Source: an uncultured Bacteroidales bacterium
GTDB taxonomy: Bacteria; Bacteroidota; Bacteroidia; Bacteroidales; P3
Reading direction: 5' to 3'
NCBI GenBank assembly: GCA_905234665.1
Contig: CAJOIV010000003.1
Span: 56,719 to 120,718, forward strand
DNA: 64,000 bases
The first letter of the stretch is position 1. The number at the start of each line of letters is the position of its first letter. The translations under genes were made by a program, and so were the position numbers. Positions 49,767 to 59,162 of this stretch are shown one piece after another. Below the pieces are notes generated by a model. It saw only the letters and a program-made list of their open reading frames with translations. It searched no databases and was not told the DNA's origin.

Positions 49767-52700
49767 TTATCTCTTTATCAGTTTTCTATAATACACTTCC
49801 GTACCCTGTGTTCCGGACACCTTGATGCGGACGATGTAGCTGCCCGTTGCCAGGTCGCTGACATCAATCGAGCCAGCATCCCCGAATTGGGCCACCTGCC
49901 GTCCGTACATGTCCATCACCACAACCTCCTCCACGCGGCCCTCGGCTCCGGTGACCTCCACACGCCCCGTCGCGGGGTTGGGATGCAGCCCTATCTCCCC
50001 CGGCACGCTCTCCCCCGCCGCTTCCCGCTTCCCCTTGTCAGGGTCTGGAAACTCCAGCAGCTCCAGCAGGTCTACCGCCGAGAGGCAATAGTGCAGTTTG
50101 CAGAGCGTGTTGCCCCTGCATGTGACGGCATAGAAGCATATTTTCTCATCCCGTGCCGCCATCTGCCTGAGGAGGCCCAGGTCAAGCATCCCGAGGCCTT
50201 GCACATAACCGGAGAGGGGTATGAATGTATAGTCGACGACCATGGGCGGCTCGCACCAGAAGGCCAGCAGGGCGTCGGGTGTCAGACCGCCCTGCGCAAG
50301 GTCGAAGCAGATGTCGAAATAGCCCGCCACCGTGCTTGCCAGATAGGGATTGGGGGCGACTGAAATCATAGTCATTCCATCATCGCAAGGTATGGTCGGG
50401 ACAAAGTCGAAGTCGAAATCCTTTATGCAATACCGGCAGTTGTCGGTTATCCTGAATGTGGCATGGGAGGGTAGCAGATTGTTCACTATTAAGTTAATCT
50501 TGAAGTAGTATGACCGTCCCGGCCCAAGCATGGTCGGGGTGAAATCGGTGGTCATGGTGTTGTCACCGGCCATGTCCAGCCATTCTATTTCCTGTAGGCA
50601 GTTGGTGTTACGCAAGGAGTTGTTTGTAACAGTGACGAAGAGAGTGTATTCCAGATGGCAGTTGACGATGTTCATGGTGTAGGTGTAACTCACCTCCAGG
50701 CTGTCGCAGGGACAATAGTCTGTCGAGGTGATGACCAGGTCGTGCGACGCGACAGAGCAGGCACCTCCGTCGTATCTTGCATTGAGATAGTAGGTGCCAA
50801 AGCCGGAGAGAGGGAGCAACAAGGGGTAGGAAAGGTAGTTCCCCGAACCGGTCTGAACGCTTACCCAATCCTTGAACCATTCCCAGTTGACAGACTGCTC
50901 GAAGGTTGTCAGTCCCCATACTTTCAATTTGTTGACATCGTCGCAGAAGGCATAGCATCCCGACAGCACGGCATCCATGTTGGGAGCCGGCTCGATGGTG
51001 ATTCCGGCGGTGTCCGACCGGCAGCCTGTGGCAGGGTCGTAATAGTAGGCGGTGGCTCTTGCCGGATAGAAGTAGTAGCCTTTGTTGCCATAGTCGCCAC
51101 AGCTCCAATGGTAGAGTCCCGCCGAGGAACCGCTGCCCTGGAGCACGACCGGCGGGGTGTGTATGCACCGGTTGCCGTTGTAGGAGACGGTGGGCGGGGT
51201 GGGCGCGGGGTGGACATAGAATGTATACGTGGCGACATCGATGCAGCCGTCGTTGTTCTTCAGTTCCAGCTCGATGGTGTAGGTGCCTGCTTGTCGTGGT
51301 GTGTAGGGCGCGGTGGCAGTGGTGCAGGGCAGGGTGACGGTCTGGGGCGGCACGGTGGGGAGGGTGACGCGCCAGGTGTAGGAGTACAGGCTGGAGTCGG
51401 GTCCTGGCGACCCGTGGAAGAAAACTTCGTCCCCCACACAGAAGAGTTCCCTGTCGGGGGCGATGGCTGCCGTGGGGTGCTGCAGGAACGGCACATTCTT
51501 CATTGACTGGAAAAGGCAATAGTTGTGGTCGCGCACGCGGACAGTGTAGTCGTTGGTGGAGTATACATAAAATGGAGGAGTGTCTTGTGCGTTTCCGGAA
51601 GACCACCACCAATAGTAGTCGCCATCAGGGTCATAGAAGATGTTATTATCCGTATAATGCAGTTCTTTCGAGTTGATGTAAGGGCATACCCATACCCATG
51701 GTTGGTCGTAGACAACTTCTCCTGCCTTCAGATAGTTGTCAATAGACTCAATGCTCAAAGTTCCCGTGTGCTGGCACTTGTATACGTCTGTAACTGTGGC
51801 TGTTATGGTATAGGGGTTATAGAGGTCCTTCTCATACGTATGGTATACGCTGTTGCCGTTTTTGTCCAGGAACGAGTTGTCGCCGAAGTCCCAATGTGTG
51901 GAGACGATGCTTTCGCCCCCCGAGAGGGAGGCGGTGAGTTTGATGGGAATGTTGTCGCAGGTCTTTCCCTGGTCATGGCTGTTGGCGGTCACAATGGACA
52001 GGAGGCTTGCGCCGTCGGTCTCTACGACAGCCATGCCTATCCTGCAGTGGTAGGGGGTGCCGTTGTACTCGGTCAGGAGAACATAGTAGGTGCCCGTGGC
52101 GCCCGTGTGGAATGTGCAGCTCGGCGAGGAGAGCGTCATTGTCTGCTGCCCCACCAGGGTGCCTCCGGGGTAGTCGTTGAACAGCTGGAAGGTGACCGTG
52201 TGTGTGCCGTCGGTGTACTTTGACTGGTTGTGCACGATGATGTCGGAGCACTTGACCGCCAGTTGGAAGTCGGGCAGGAAAGTTACAGTCTTGGTGAGAG
52301 TGCCCCGTTCGCAGAGGGAGGGGTTGCCCGTGTATGCGACTATCTGGTAGACGCCCGTGGATTCCAGCTTAACCGTCGCCGTGTTGTTGGAGACGGGGGT
52401 CAAGTCCGAGTATTCTCCGCCGTTCACTATCCAGGAGACTGAGGTGGGGCTGAGTGTGACGGCATGCATCGTCAGCACTCCTGAGCACTTGTCGTAGTTG
52501 TCCTCCACGACGGATATCGGGGTGCAGTTGCTCAGGCAGGGTATGGGCACGTAGAGTGAGTATATCTGTGTGCAGCCGTCGGCATCTGTCACGGTGCAGG
52601 AGTACGTTCCGGCACCCTGGCACGCGATGCTGGACGAGGTGGCTCCCGTGATGGTGTTGCCGTCCAAAGCCCATTGGTATTGGTCGTTGGGCATGGAGGT

Positions 52701-55055
52701 GCCCTGCAGGTATATCACCCCCGTGAGGTCATCGTAGGCCAGTCCAGTATACAAGGGTCCGGGGTGGACGGTCACCTGCGCTGACCCGGAGGCGAAATAG
52801 GCGGAGTTGTTGCAGAAGTCATACGAGGAACAGGCGGCATGGATGGTGTACAGTCCGCCCAGTATTCCCTGCCACTGCCATGTGCTTCCGCCCGGGCTTC
52901 CGTCGGAGTTGCCGACAGACCACACATACTCCGTCCCGCATCCTGTGGCCGTGAGCTCTACCGTCTGGCCGGGACAGATGACGGCGGGGTTGGGCGTCAC
53001 GGTGATGGCGGCAGGCGGCGGCGTGGTGGTGACGGTGATGACGACCCTGTGGGTGTCGGAGAGATTGCCGCACCAGTTGCGGATGAGGTCGATATAGAAG
53101 GAATAGGGATAGCTCACGGAATTCAGTCCGTTAATCTTGAGGTTGATGGTGTTCGTTGTCGCGTCACCCACGACGGTGGCGCAATGCTGCATGTTCTGTT
53201 GCAGCTCCCAGCGGTACAGCATTCCATCTTGCCAGGGCACGTTGTTGCCGTTGAAAACCACCGTGGCCCCGGGACAGACGGTCAAAGGGTGAAGAGTCAG
53301 CGTTTCCGGCTCAAAGAGTTTGACGGTGTGCACATAGGGGGCTTTCGACCGGCATCCCGTGGCGCGGTCGAAGAGATAGGCGTTCACGTTGCAGACGTCG
53401 TTGCCATAGTTTATCGTTGCCTCGTTGCCTGACACCAGTGCTGTCGTGGCGGGGCTGGCGGCAGGACAGTCCGGCGCCCACAGCAGTGTGTACTTGGGGT
53501 TGGTCGGATTGCCCTGGAGGCGGATGGAGCTGAAGAGGCACGCGGTGGTGGGGTTGTCGGGATCCAGGTCGGCGACGTCGGCCTGCGGCGGCAGATCCTC
53601 CACGGTCAGCATGAACGCCGCCGACCGGCAATGGAGCGGGCTGGATGCCGTAATGCGGTACCGTCCCGGATGGGGGAAGGCGGAGGTGGAGAACGTGGTG
53701 CCGGTGGCGGACAGGGCTGGCAGGTCGGTCTCGTCCGTCATGTCGTACACACTCCATGTAGCCGTGGCCACCGGGTTGGTGGCGAGGCTGCAGGCGTCGC
53801 CGAAACATATCCTGCCCGGCCCCGTGACGGCCAGCGGCGGCAGCACGGTGACGGTCAGTGCCTCGCTCTCGTAAGGCCCGCAGCCCAGAATGTCGCAGCG
53901 GTAGGCCGCCTTGACCGTGTACGTCCCGGGCTGTTCGAAAACCAAGTGTATCCTGTTGGCTCCGTTGACAAGGTGCATCTGCACATTCGCCGACGGCGTG
54001 ACGCTCCAGATGTATTCTGTCGCGGAGAGCAGGGGCAGGCTGTACTCCTCCCTGGCGCCCTCGCACACCGTGGCGGGACCGTCGACCGGCAAGCGGTCCT
54101 GCACTATCGGAATCCTCCGGCTCAGCAGCGCCGGGCATGCCGAGCCGCCGCAGAGGTCGCCGTCGAGGGCGATTACCCCGTAGCCATCCTGCGGCCGGTC
54201 CCACTGCACGGTCACCGCCGATGTGTATTGCCCGTCCACAATGGTGCCCCCGTCCACATACCAGACGTAGCTGGAGCAGGAGGAGGGGCTGAGTGCCGTG
54301 TAGGTCACCGTGGCATCTTCGCACACAGTACCGTAACATCCCAGGTCGAGTTCGCCGCCCTGCACGACGCGCACCACGAAACGCTCCTCGTCGTAGCATC
54401 CGCAGCGGTTGTATACGCGGTGGACGACCGTGTCGGCGTGTGTCACGCCTGCGATGGTGTACTCCGCCGTAGAGGCCGTCCCCGCGGAACTGCGCCAATA
54501 GATACCTGCAATGCCGTTCTCGTCTGCCGTCGAGCGGTCAACGAATGTCAGTGGTGAACCGTAGCAGAGGGTGATAACCTTCTGTCCCGAAGCGTCGATG
54601 GTGTAGGAGGGCGTGCTCTCAGCCCCCACTGATGGGGGTTCAACAATCTGCACGGGGCGAGATAATGTGCACCCGTCCCCGTCCGTTACCGTCAGCAGAC
54701 CTGCGCTTCCCGTGCCCCATACAACCGTTGCCGTCCCGTCGTTGTTGTCCGTGAAAGAGTCTGCGCCTGAAACGCTCCACACCCAAACGGGGGGATTTGG
54801 CCCAGATGGGGCGGGGAGGACAGAGTAGGTGACGGTCATCCCCTGGCAGGCCACTAAAGGGGATTCCATATCCTCGATATAGCCGGGTTTCTGCAACACC
54901 ATACAGCGCGACTCGAAGTCTCCGACAATGAAAAACTCGCATGGTTGTTGCGCTCGCAGCGGGGTGGCGGCAAGCGTCAGCAAGGCCACGAGTACCGCCG
55001 GCAAGACCTTCCGCCGGCATGAAGGAAGGATAGAGGGGGACAGTGTTGTCTTCAT
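49767..55055 (-). CDS. Giant T9SS-secreted protein with Ig/PKD-like repeats
   Basis: 1762 residues. The signal peptide ends TPLRAQ near 36. The mature part is a long chain of about 80-100-residue beta-sandwich units rich in Gly, Thr, Tyr and Cys with PKD/SprB-like strings such as TVTYSVLPAPSGPNPPVWVW, VVFNGNNVPWQDGMLYRWEL and THWDFGDNSF. The C-terminal sorting domain starts GLHPNPATGRVEVTG and ends YYRKLIKR. It resembles gliding or adhesion surface proteins. The promoter is at 55106. It is first gene of a pair with the 691-residue gene. Confidence 0.88.
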   Translation of the reverse strand: MKTTLSPSILPSCRRKVLPAVLVALLTLAATPLRAQQPCEFFIVGDFESRCMVLQKPGYIEDMESPLVACQGMTVTYSVLPAPSGPNPPVWVWSVSGADSFTDNNDGTATVVWGTGSAGLLTVTDGDGCTLSRPVQIVEPPSVGAESTPSYTIDASGQKVITLCYGSPLTFVDRSTADENGIAGIYWRSSAGTASTAEYTIAGVTHADTVVHRVYNRCGCYDEERFVVRVVQGGELDLGCYGTVCEDATVTYTALSPSSCSSYVWYVDGGTIVDGQYTSAVTVQWDRPQDGYGVIALDGDLCGGSACPALLSRRIPIVQDRLPVDGPATVCEGAREEYSLPLLSATEYIWSVTPSANVQMHLVNGANRIHLVFEQPGTYTVKAAYRCDILGCGPYESEALTVTVLPPLAVTGPGRICFGDACSLATNPVATATWSVYDMTDETDLPALSATGTTFSTSAFPHPGRYRITASSPLHCRSAAFMLTVEDLPPQADVADLDPDNPTTACLFSSIRLQGNPTNPKYTLLWAPDCPAASPATTALVSGNEATINYGNDVCNVNAYLFDRATGCRSKAPYVHTVKLFEPETLTLHPLTVCPGATVVFNGNNVPWQDGMLYRWELQQNMQHCATVVGDATTNTINLKINGLNSVSYPYSFYIDLIRNWCGNLSDTHRVVITVTTTPPPAAITVTPNPAVICPGQTVELTATGCGTEYVWSVGNSDGSPGGSTWQWQGILGGLYTIHAACSSYDFCNNSAYFASGSAQVTVHPGPLYTGLAYDDLTGVIYLQGTSMPNDQYQWALDGNTITGATSSSIACQGAGTYSCTVTDADGCTQIYSLYVPIPCLSNCTPISVVEDNYDKCSGVLTMHAVTLSPTSVSWIVNGGEYSDLTPVSNNTATVKLESTGVYQIVAYTGNPSLCERGTLTKTVTFLPDFQLAVKCSDIIVHNQSKYTDGTHTVTFQLFNDYPGGTLVGQQTMTLSSPSCTFHTGATGTYYVLLTEYNGTPYHCRIGMAVVETDGASLLSIVTANSHDQGKTCDNIPIKLTASLSGGESIVSTHWDFGDNSFLDKNGNSVYHTYEKDLYNPYTITATVTDVYKCQHTGTLSIESIDNYLKAGEVVYDQPWVWVCPYINSKELHYTDNNIFYDPDGDYYWWWSSGNAQDTPPFYVYSTNDYTVRVRDHNYCLFQSMKNVPFLQHPTAAIAPDRELFCVGDEVFFHGSPGPDSSLYSYTWRVTLPTVPPQTVTLPCTTATAPYTPRQAGTYTIELELKNNDGCIDVATYTFYVHPAPTPPTVSYNGNRCIHTPPVVLQGSGSSAGLYHWSCGDYGNKGYYFYPARATAYYYDPATGCRSDTAGITIEPAPNMDAVLSGCYAFCDDVNKLKVWGLTTFEQSVNWEWFKDWVSVQTGSGNYLSYPLLLPLSGFGTYYLNARYDGGACSVASHDLVITSTDYCPCDSLEVSYTYTMNIVNCHLEYTLFVTVTNNSLRNTNCLQEIEWLDMAGDNTMTTDFTPTMLGPGRSYYFKINLIVNNLLPSHATFRITDNCRYCIKDFDFDFVPTIPCDDGMTMISVAPNPYLASTVAGYFDICFDLAQGGLTPDALLAFWCEPPMVVDYTFIPLSGYVQGLGMLDLGLLRQMAARDEKICFYAVTCRGNTLCKLHYCLSAVDLLELLEFPDPDKGKREAAGESVPGEIGLHPNPATGRVEVTGAEGRVEEVVVMDMYGRQVAQFGDAGSIDVSDLATGSYIVRIKVSGTQGTEVYYRKLIKR

Positions 55056-55105
55056 GGGTTTGTTCCTTTCTTTTGTATGTTTGTTATTATGGTTTTATTC
55101 GACTG

Positions 55106-55113
55106 CAAAGATA
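55106..55113 (-). promoter_or_regulatory. -7 promoter box for the giant T9SS gene
   Basis: The complement reads TATCTTTG, 51 bp before the ATG at 55055. Confidence 0.65.
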
Positions 55114-55164
55114 CGACTTTTTTTGAATTGGCAAACTTTTCTTGCAGAATGCCGGGGGCGTTTT

Positions 55165-55297
55165 TTGGGGCTTCTTGCCCTGCAGGCAGAAATCTCGTAA
55201 ATCTGGTAGATTTTCTTCCGCCTGCGGCGGAGATGTCCCGCGAAGCGCTTAATTTACAAGATTTACCAGATTTCGCGAGCCGCAGGCGGGCAGGAGG
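55165..55297. repeat. Long imperfect palindrome P1 at a T9SS 3' end
   Basis: Arms around AAATCTCGTAAATCTGGTAG and its near complement near 55250-55274 flank GC-rich loops with CCGCCTGCGGCGG. It resembles P2 at 58734-58870, which is also next to a sorting-domain 3' end. It probably works as terminator or stabiliser. Confidence 0.75.
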
Positions 55298-56929
55298 CTA
55301 CCGCACCACGAGGCGTTGGGTGCCTGTGGCCGTGGGGGTGGAGAGGGTGACGAAGTAGGTGCCAGCCGCGAGGCCCGAAATGTCGAGTTCCACGCTGTTG
55401 GTGCCCGCGGGCAGCGCCCTGCGCAGCACTTCGCGTCCCGCCGCGTCGGTCAGCGTGATGGAAAACTCCTCCCCTAAGTTATGGGAGGTGCCCTTTAGGG
55501 CGGAGGAGTGTGTCAAAGAGCCCACTGTCACGGTCACCGTCCCCGTGGCGGGGTTGGGGCTGAGGGTGAACATCGGAGTCTTGTTCCTGGCGTCGATGCC
55601 GAGGGAGTCCTCCACGACTATGGAGTCTTGAATCTCTATGACCAATCTGTCGTTGAAATAGGCGGTGAAGGAGGTGTCGCTCTCGACGACGATGTGGCGC
55701 GGGTTGGCGGTGTTGCCGTCGTTCCAGCGGATAAAATAATTGGAGCTGTTGGGTGTGGCGGTGAGTTCGGCGACCTCGTCGGCATAATACACGCCGCCGC
55801 CGGTCACCACGCCAAGGGTGTTGTCGTTGGAGAAGACTTCGACGGTGTACTGGGTAGTCCTCACGAAATAGGCTGTGAACGCCGTGTCACAGGTGACGAA
55901 GATGGTGCGTGGGTTGTCGGTGTTGCCGTCGTTCCAGTGGCTGAAACGGTAGGTCGGGTTGGGCACGGCGGTGATGGTCTGGAGGGTGGAGTCGGAATAG
56001 TAACCGGTGCCTAGTGCCAGGCCCTGTGACGTGTCGGCGGCGGCCACCTCGACAAGTCGCTGGTCGACCAGAATGACGCCGAAGGGGCCATAGCCTAGGC
56101 GCCATTGAGTATGGTGATCTAAGAAGTGCCACTCCCATGGGCCGCAAGCTCCCAAGCCCCATGTGTACTTATTGTATACGGGATTACTTGGGTAACCACC
56201 GTATTTCATCCACGACAGATAGATGGTCGGGAAGTGTTCAAATTCGTGGTCGTTACGGTCAGCGTAATAGTTGCTGTTGCATGAGCCGCCTATCCAGAAC
56301 TCGCCATCGAGGGTGATTGTCGTGTCGAGAGGAATCTCGTAAAGCAGGCAGTAGCGGTAGCCGTTGCGAGCGTCGGCAGTGGTGGGTATGCACATCATCT
56401 TTGGAGTCAGTGTGTCCCAACGGGCGTTGGCGAGGCATGTCAGATGATTCACCCACCAATCCGTGTCATTGGTTGGGTAAATCATCCAGTCACGAGAGGT
56501 GTCGGGGAGGTAGAGATATGCATATTCGGGCAGTTTGTCGTAAGTGCGGACATAGTCATTCCAGCTGGGGTAACTGGGATTATACCATTTGTCCGATACC
56601 ATGGCCCAGATGCCGCGGACCCTGATGGGATTGGGCGTGTGCGACTGGAAAACAAAGTTAGTGAATTTCATCCCGGAGTAATGGTCCCAGGCAGAATCCG
56701 GCGGATAGGTGTCATAATAAGCTTTGAAATTCGAAACGTATTCAGTAAACCAAGGGACCTTGTCTGGATCCAGAAACCATTCGCTGGTATCGAACCATTC
56801 ATTGTAATAGAAATTGGGGCGCCTCAACGTGTCGCAGGAGAGTGTGTCGAGGTTGGCAGGGGGGTAGCTCTGCGCCGGCAGTGCCACCCATAGCATGGCA
56901 AAGATTGCCAATGTCTGTATCTTTTTCAT
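55298..56929 (-). CDS. T9SS-secreted protein with InlB-type repeat domains
   Basis: 543 residues. The signal peptide ends ALPAQS. Residues 20-290 form an uncharacterised Trp/Tyr-rich domain. Two InlB-like bacterial repeats follow (FSHWNDGNTDNPRTIFV and FIRWNDGNTANPRHIVV). The sorting domain starts FTLSPNPATGTVTVTV. Copy C of the palindromic element is translated in it as THSSALKGTSHNLGEE. It ends QRLVVR like its neighbours. Role unknown. Confidence 0.85.
   Translation of the reverse strand: MKKIQTLAIFAMLWVALPAQSYPPANLDTLSCDTLRRPNFYYNEWFDTSEWFLDPDKVPWFTEYVSNFKAYYDTYPPDSAWDHYSGMKFTNFVFQSHTPNPIRVRGIWAMVSDKWYNPSYPSWNDYVRTYDKLPEYAYLYLPDTSRDWMIYPTNDTDWWVNHLTCLANARWDTLTPKMMCIPTTADARNGYRYCLLYEIPLDTTITLDGEFWIGGSCNSNYYADRNDHEFEHFPTIYLSWMKYGGYPSNPVYNKYTWGLGACGPWEWHFLDHHTQWRLGYGPFGVILVDQRLVEVAAADTSQGLALGTGYYSDSTLQTITAVPNPTYRFSHWNDGNTDNPRTIFVTCDTAFTAYFVRTTQYTVEVFSNDNTLGVVTGGGVYYADEVAELTATPNSSNYFIRWNDGNTANPRHIVVESDTSFTAYFNDRLVIEIQDSIVVEDSLGIDARNKTPMFTLSPNPATGTVTVTVGSLTHSSALKGTSHNLGEEFSITLTDAAGREVLRRALPAGTNSVELDISGLAAGTYFVTLSTPTATGTQRLVVR
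55464..55517 (-). repeat. Double-hairpin palindromic element, copy C (in the 543-residue T9SS gene)
   Basis: The complement shares TTGACACACTCCTCCG with copy A and has CCCTAAAGGGC then ACCTCCCATAACTTAGGGG. The match with A is almost base for base outside the first loop. Confidence 0.9.
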
Positions 56930-56998
56930 GGCTTTGGTTGTTTATTGTGGGTTTGCTGCTTGTTTTATTGTGTGCGGGTTGCGTTTCTTGGTGGGGGT

Positions 56999-57035
56999 GA
57001 CACACTCTTCTGGCCTTTTCAGGCCACTTTGTCAT
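56999..57035 (+). repeat. Partial palindromic element, copy D (intergenic)
   Basis: GACACACTCTTCTGGCC and its hairpin GGCCTTTTCAGGCC match the first half of copy A. The CCTAACTTAGG half is missing. The rest of the 268-bp gap (56930-57197) shows no gene. Confidence 0.6.
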
Positions 57036-57197
57036 ATAATACTCACTTTCCTTCCGGAAAATGAATCGGCGGGTTGCTTTTAACGTTTTTTATGGGTTCC
57101 GCCCCGGGAGTGCCTTTCTTTTTATGCCCCGTCACAGCGGCAGTCGGCTTGTGGCTTCTGCGCGGGGGTCGGATGAGGTGCATGGTGCTCCTTTCAT

Positions 57198-57695
57198 TTA
57201 TTTGCAGTTGTCTTTGGTGAATTGGCGTTCATTGTCCTCGAGATTGTGAAATACTATGGCGTGTTTCTCGGCATCGTTGCTGATGTGGAACACTGTTATT
57301 GTCCAGTTCAATGAGGAGACGGTGAGAAGGTCGTTAGGGTAGGCAGTGGGAGGCGGTGGAGGGGATTTGGGAATCTTCTTCGTGAGAATCATTTCATTTC
57401 CATTGTCAACCAGTTGCTGGAAGTCGGGAGGCAGTTCGGGGATTTCGAAGTCGGTTTTCAGCGTTGCCCAGCTGGCGGAGTCGGTGGCGCGGAGGAGGGT
57501 GGCGTCGATGGCGAGGGTGTCGTTGACCCGGAAGCCTTTGACGAAGGAGGCCTCGATGCCCGGGTCGTCGGCATAACGTTGGTAGATAAGGCTGCACTCC
57601 TCGTCGCTGAGCAGCCTCGGCATGCTCTTCATTGCCCAGGCCACGCCGAGGCAAAGGACCAACCCGATGAGTGTCAGTATCCAATAGCGTTTCAT
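57198..57695 (-). CDS. Single-pass membrane protein, third gene of the sigma-factor operon
   Basis: 165 residues. One N-terminal membrane helix (about 4-22) with a small charged N-terminus. The outside part has KSPPPPPTAYPND in the middle and ends in NRQFTKDNCK-like charged sequence. No family recognised. It overlaps the second gene of the operon by 4 bp (ATGA). Position after the sigma factor and the 92-residue membrane protein suggests a part in sensing or sigma control. Confidence 0.65.
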   Translation of the reverse strand: MKRYWILTLIGLVLCLGVAWAMKSMPRLLSDEECSLIYQRYADDPGIEASFVKGFRVNDTLAIDATLLRATDSASWATLKTDFEIPELPPDFQQLVDNGNEMILTKKIPKSPPPPPTAYPNDLLTVSSLNWTITVFHISNDAEKHAIVFHNLEDNERQFTKDNCK

Positions 57696-57970
57696 ATATT
57701 GCAGATTATTTGGGTGAGCGTGACGTTTATTTCACCAATACGGAGACAGGAGCTCCAGTTTATGGCTTCTATGGCAGGGCCCGGCACCTGGACATAGAAC
57801 AGATTGCCTGCCGCGAGAATGATGAAAACCGTGGCGGCATAGCCCAAGACCCGAAAGTGGCGTCGGGGGGGAGCCGCAAGGGGCATGGCGGGCGGCTCAG
57901 GCACAGGCTGCGTCCTCCACAGCCTTTCCATCTCATTCAAATAGTTCGTTTCCTGGTTCATCTTTTCCAT
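57692..57970 (-). CDS. Small membrane protein, candidate anti-sigma factor
   Basis: 92 residues (89 from a second ATG at 57961). Cytoplasmic N-terminus of about 37 residues with ETNYLNEMERLWR, one membrane helix (about 38-58) and a short outer part with two Cys. It overlaps the sigma gene by 38 bp, the usual layout of ECF sigma/anti-sigma pairs. No zinc-binding HCC motif is visible, so the assignment rests on position and topology. Confidence 0.6.
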   Translation of the reverse strand: MEKMNQETNYLNEMERLWRTQPVPEPPAMPLAAPPRRHFRVLGYAATVFIILAAGNLFYVQVPGPAIEAINWSSCLRIGEINVTLTQIICNI

Positions 57971-58475
57971 CTTGATGCATTTTTATCAGTTTGTTCTTGA
58001 TTCTGTTGATGCGTGTCGAGACATTGGTCTGCGTGATTCCAAGACATTCCGCTATCTTGACGTTGGTCATCCCGTCCAAGTGGAACGAGAGTATCTCCCG
58101 CTCGCCGGGGTCGAGGAGATCTATCATCCGGTACATCTTTCTCCGGTTTTCCTCATCCTCGCTGCCTTCTTCCTGGCTCACCTGATAGCTCTCGGGAAGA
58201 CTGCTGAACAAGACGATCTTCGCCCGATGCACATGGTGGCGGTAATGGCTGCGGCAGGTGTTGACCGTCACACGGTATACCCATGCCGACAGGTTGTCAT
58301 CGTATCTGTACAGGTGTATCTTGCGCCACAGGCGGAACAGGACTATCCCATAGAGGTCCTTATACAGATAGTCGTCCAATGGATAGTATGCCCTACAGAG
58401 GTGTGCAATCGTACTGTTGTACTCCTTTATCAGCTCTCTGAATTGCGCTTCCGTCTCTTCCCGTCGTTTCGTCAT
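57933..58475 (-). CDS. ECF-type RNA polymerase sigma factor
   Basis: 180 residues from ATG 58475. Region 2 is FRELIKEYNSTIAHLCRAYY through YLYKDLYGIVLFRLWRKI with the conserved WVYRVTVNTCRSHYR. Region 4 is LDPGEREILSFHLDGMTNVKIAECLGI then VSTRINRIKNKLIK (HTH). It lacks a signal and is full length. The genes that follow overlap or touch it. It lies next to T9SS cargo genes, which are natural candidate targets. Confidence 0.92.
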   Translation of the reverse strand: MTKRREETEAQFRELIKEYNSTIAHLCRAYYPLDDYLYKDLYGIVLFRLWRKIHLYRYDDNLSAWVYRVTVNTCRSHYRHHVHRAKIVLFSSLPESYQVSQEEGSEDEENRRKMYRMIDLLDPGEREILSFHLDGMTNVKIAECLGITQTNVSTRINRIKNKLIKMHQDGKDEPGNELFE

Positions 58476-58733
58476 GATAACACTTTTTGTGCCTTTTCTG
58501 TCCCATATAACACCTGCTGCACCCGATTTGTCACACTTTTTGATAAAATAATTTCTGGAGGGTGTCGTAATGCGTTCTCTCCGTGGGGTGTACGTTTCTG
58601 TTTTTTTATCGGGCCTGCGGCACGGACGGCACATCGAAGATGCTTTTCGCGCGGCAGGAGTCTGTCATGGATAGCTGTTTCCCTTAGAGTCGCTTTTTAT
58701 TTCTAACGGAAAGATGCATGATTTATTGTGTTT

Positions 58734-58870
58734 GGGGCTCCTTGCCCTGCCGGGCAGAGATCTCGTAGATCTTATAGATTTATTCCGCCTTTGGCGGGGA
58801 TTTCTTTCCACGCAGCGCAAATCTACAGGATCTACAAGATCTCGCGAGGCCGCAGGCGAGCAGGAGCCTC
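58734..58870. repeat. Long imperfect palindrome P2
   Basis: AGATCTCGTAGATCTTATAG and ATCTACAGGATCTACAAGATCT arms (20 of 24 pairs) around a CCGCCTTTGGCGG loop. Same family as P1. It abuts the sorting-domain remnant at 58872. Confidence 0.75.
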
Positions 58871-58871
58871 A

Positions 58872-58940
58872 TTACCGCACCACCAGGTGCTGGGTGGCGG
58901 AGGAGGCGGGGGTGGAGAGGGTGACGAAATAGGCCCTGTC
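58872..58940 (-). pseudogene. Remnant 3' end of a T9SS cargo gene
   Basis: The complement encodes about 22 residues, AYFVTLSTPASSATQHLVVR then stop, closely matching the ends QRLVVR/QRLVVK of the two T9SS genes. Nothing in frame upstream on the minus strand continues it. It is a leftover of a deleted gene, or a copied sorting-domain end with its palindrome. Confidence 0.8.
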
Positions 58941-58980
58941 GCGGCGTTGCCGTCATGTAGGTCTGGGGTTGTTTTTAGTC

Positions 58981-59162
58981 CGGATTTAAGGAGGTTTTGA
59001 AGAGGTTTGTAAGAGGCTGAAAAACAGATTTTACAAGGACTTTTTCCGCTATTTCCCCGCAGTTTTCCGCTCTCAGAGCGAAGCCGAGCGGAGAAAATGC
59101 GGCTAAAATCCTGGGCAATAGTGGGTTAAATGCGGATTTAATCCTAACCAACTATGGGTCAA
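58981..59162 (-). repeat. ~175-bp dispersed repeat, copy 2 (inverted partner of 21640-21812)
   Basis: The complement shares all main blocks with copy 1, including CGCTCGGCTTCGCTCT and AGTCCTTGTAAAATCTGTTT. It lies downstream of the phosphohexomutase gene. The 58476-59264 gap otherwise holds P2 and the remnant. Confidence 0.85.
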
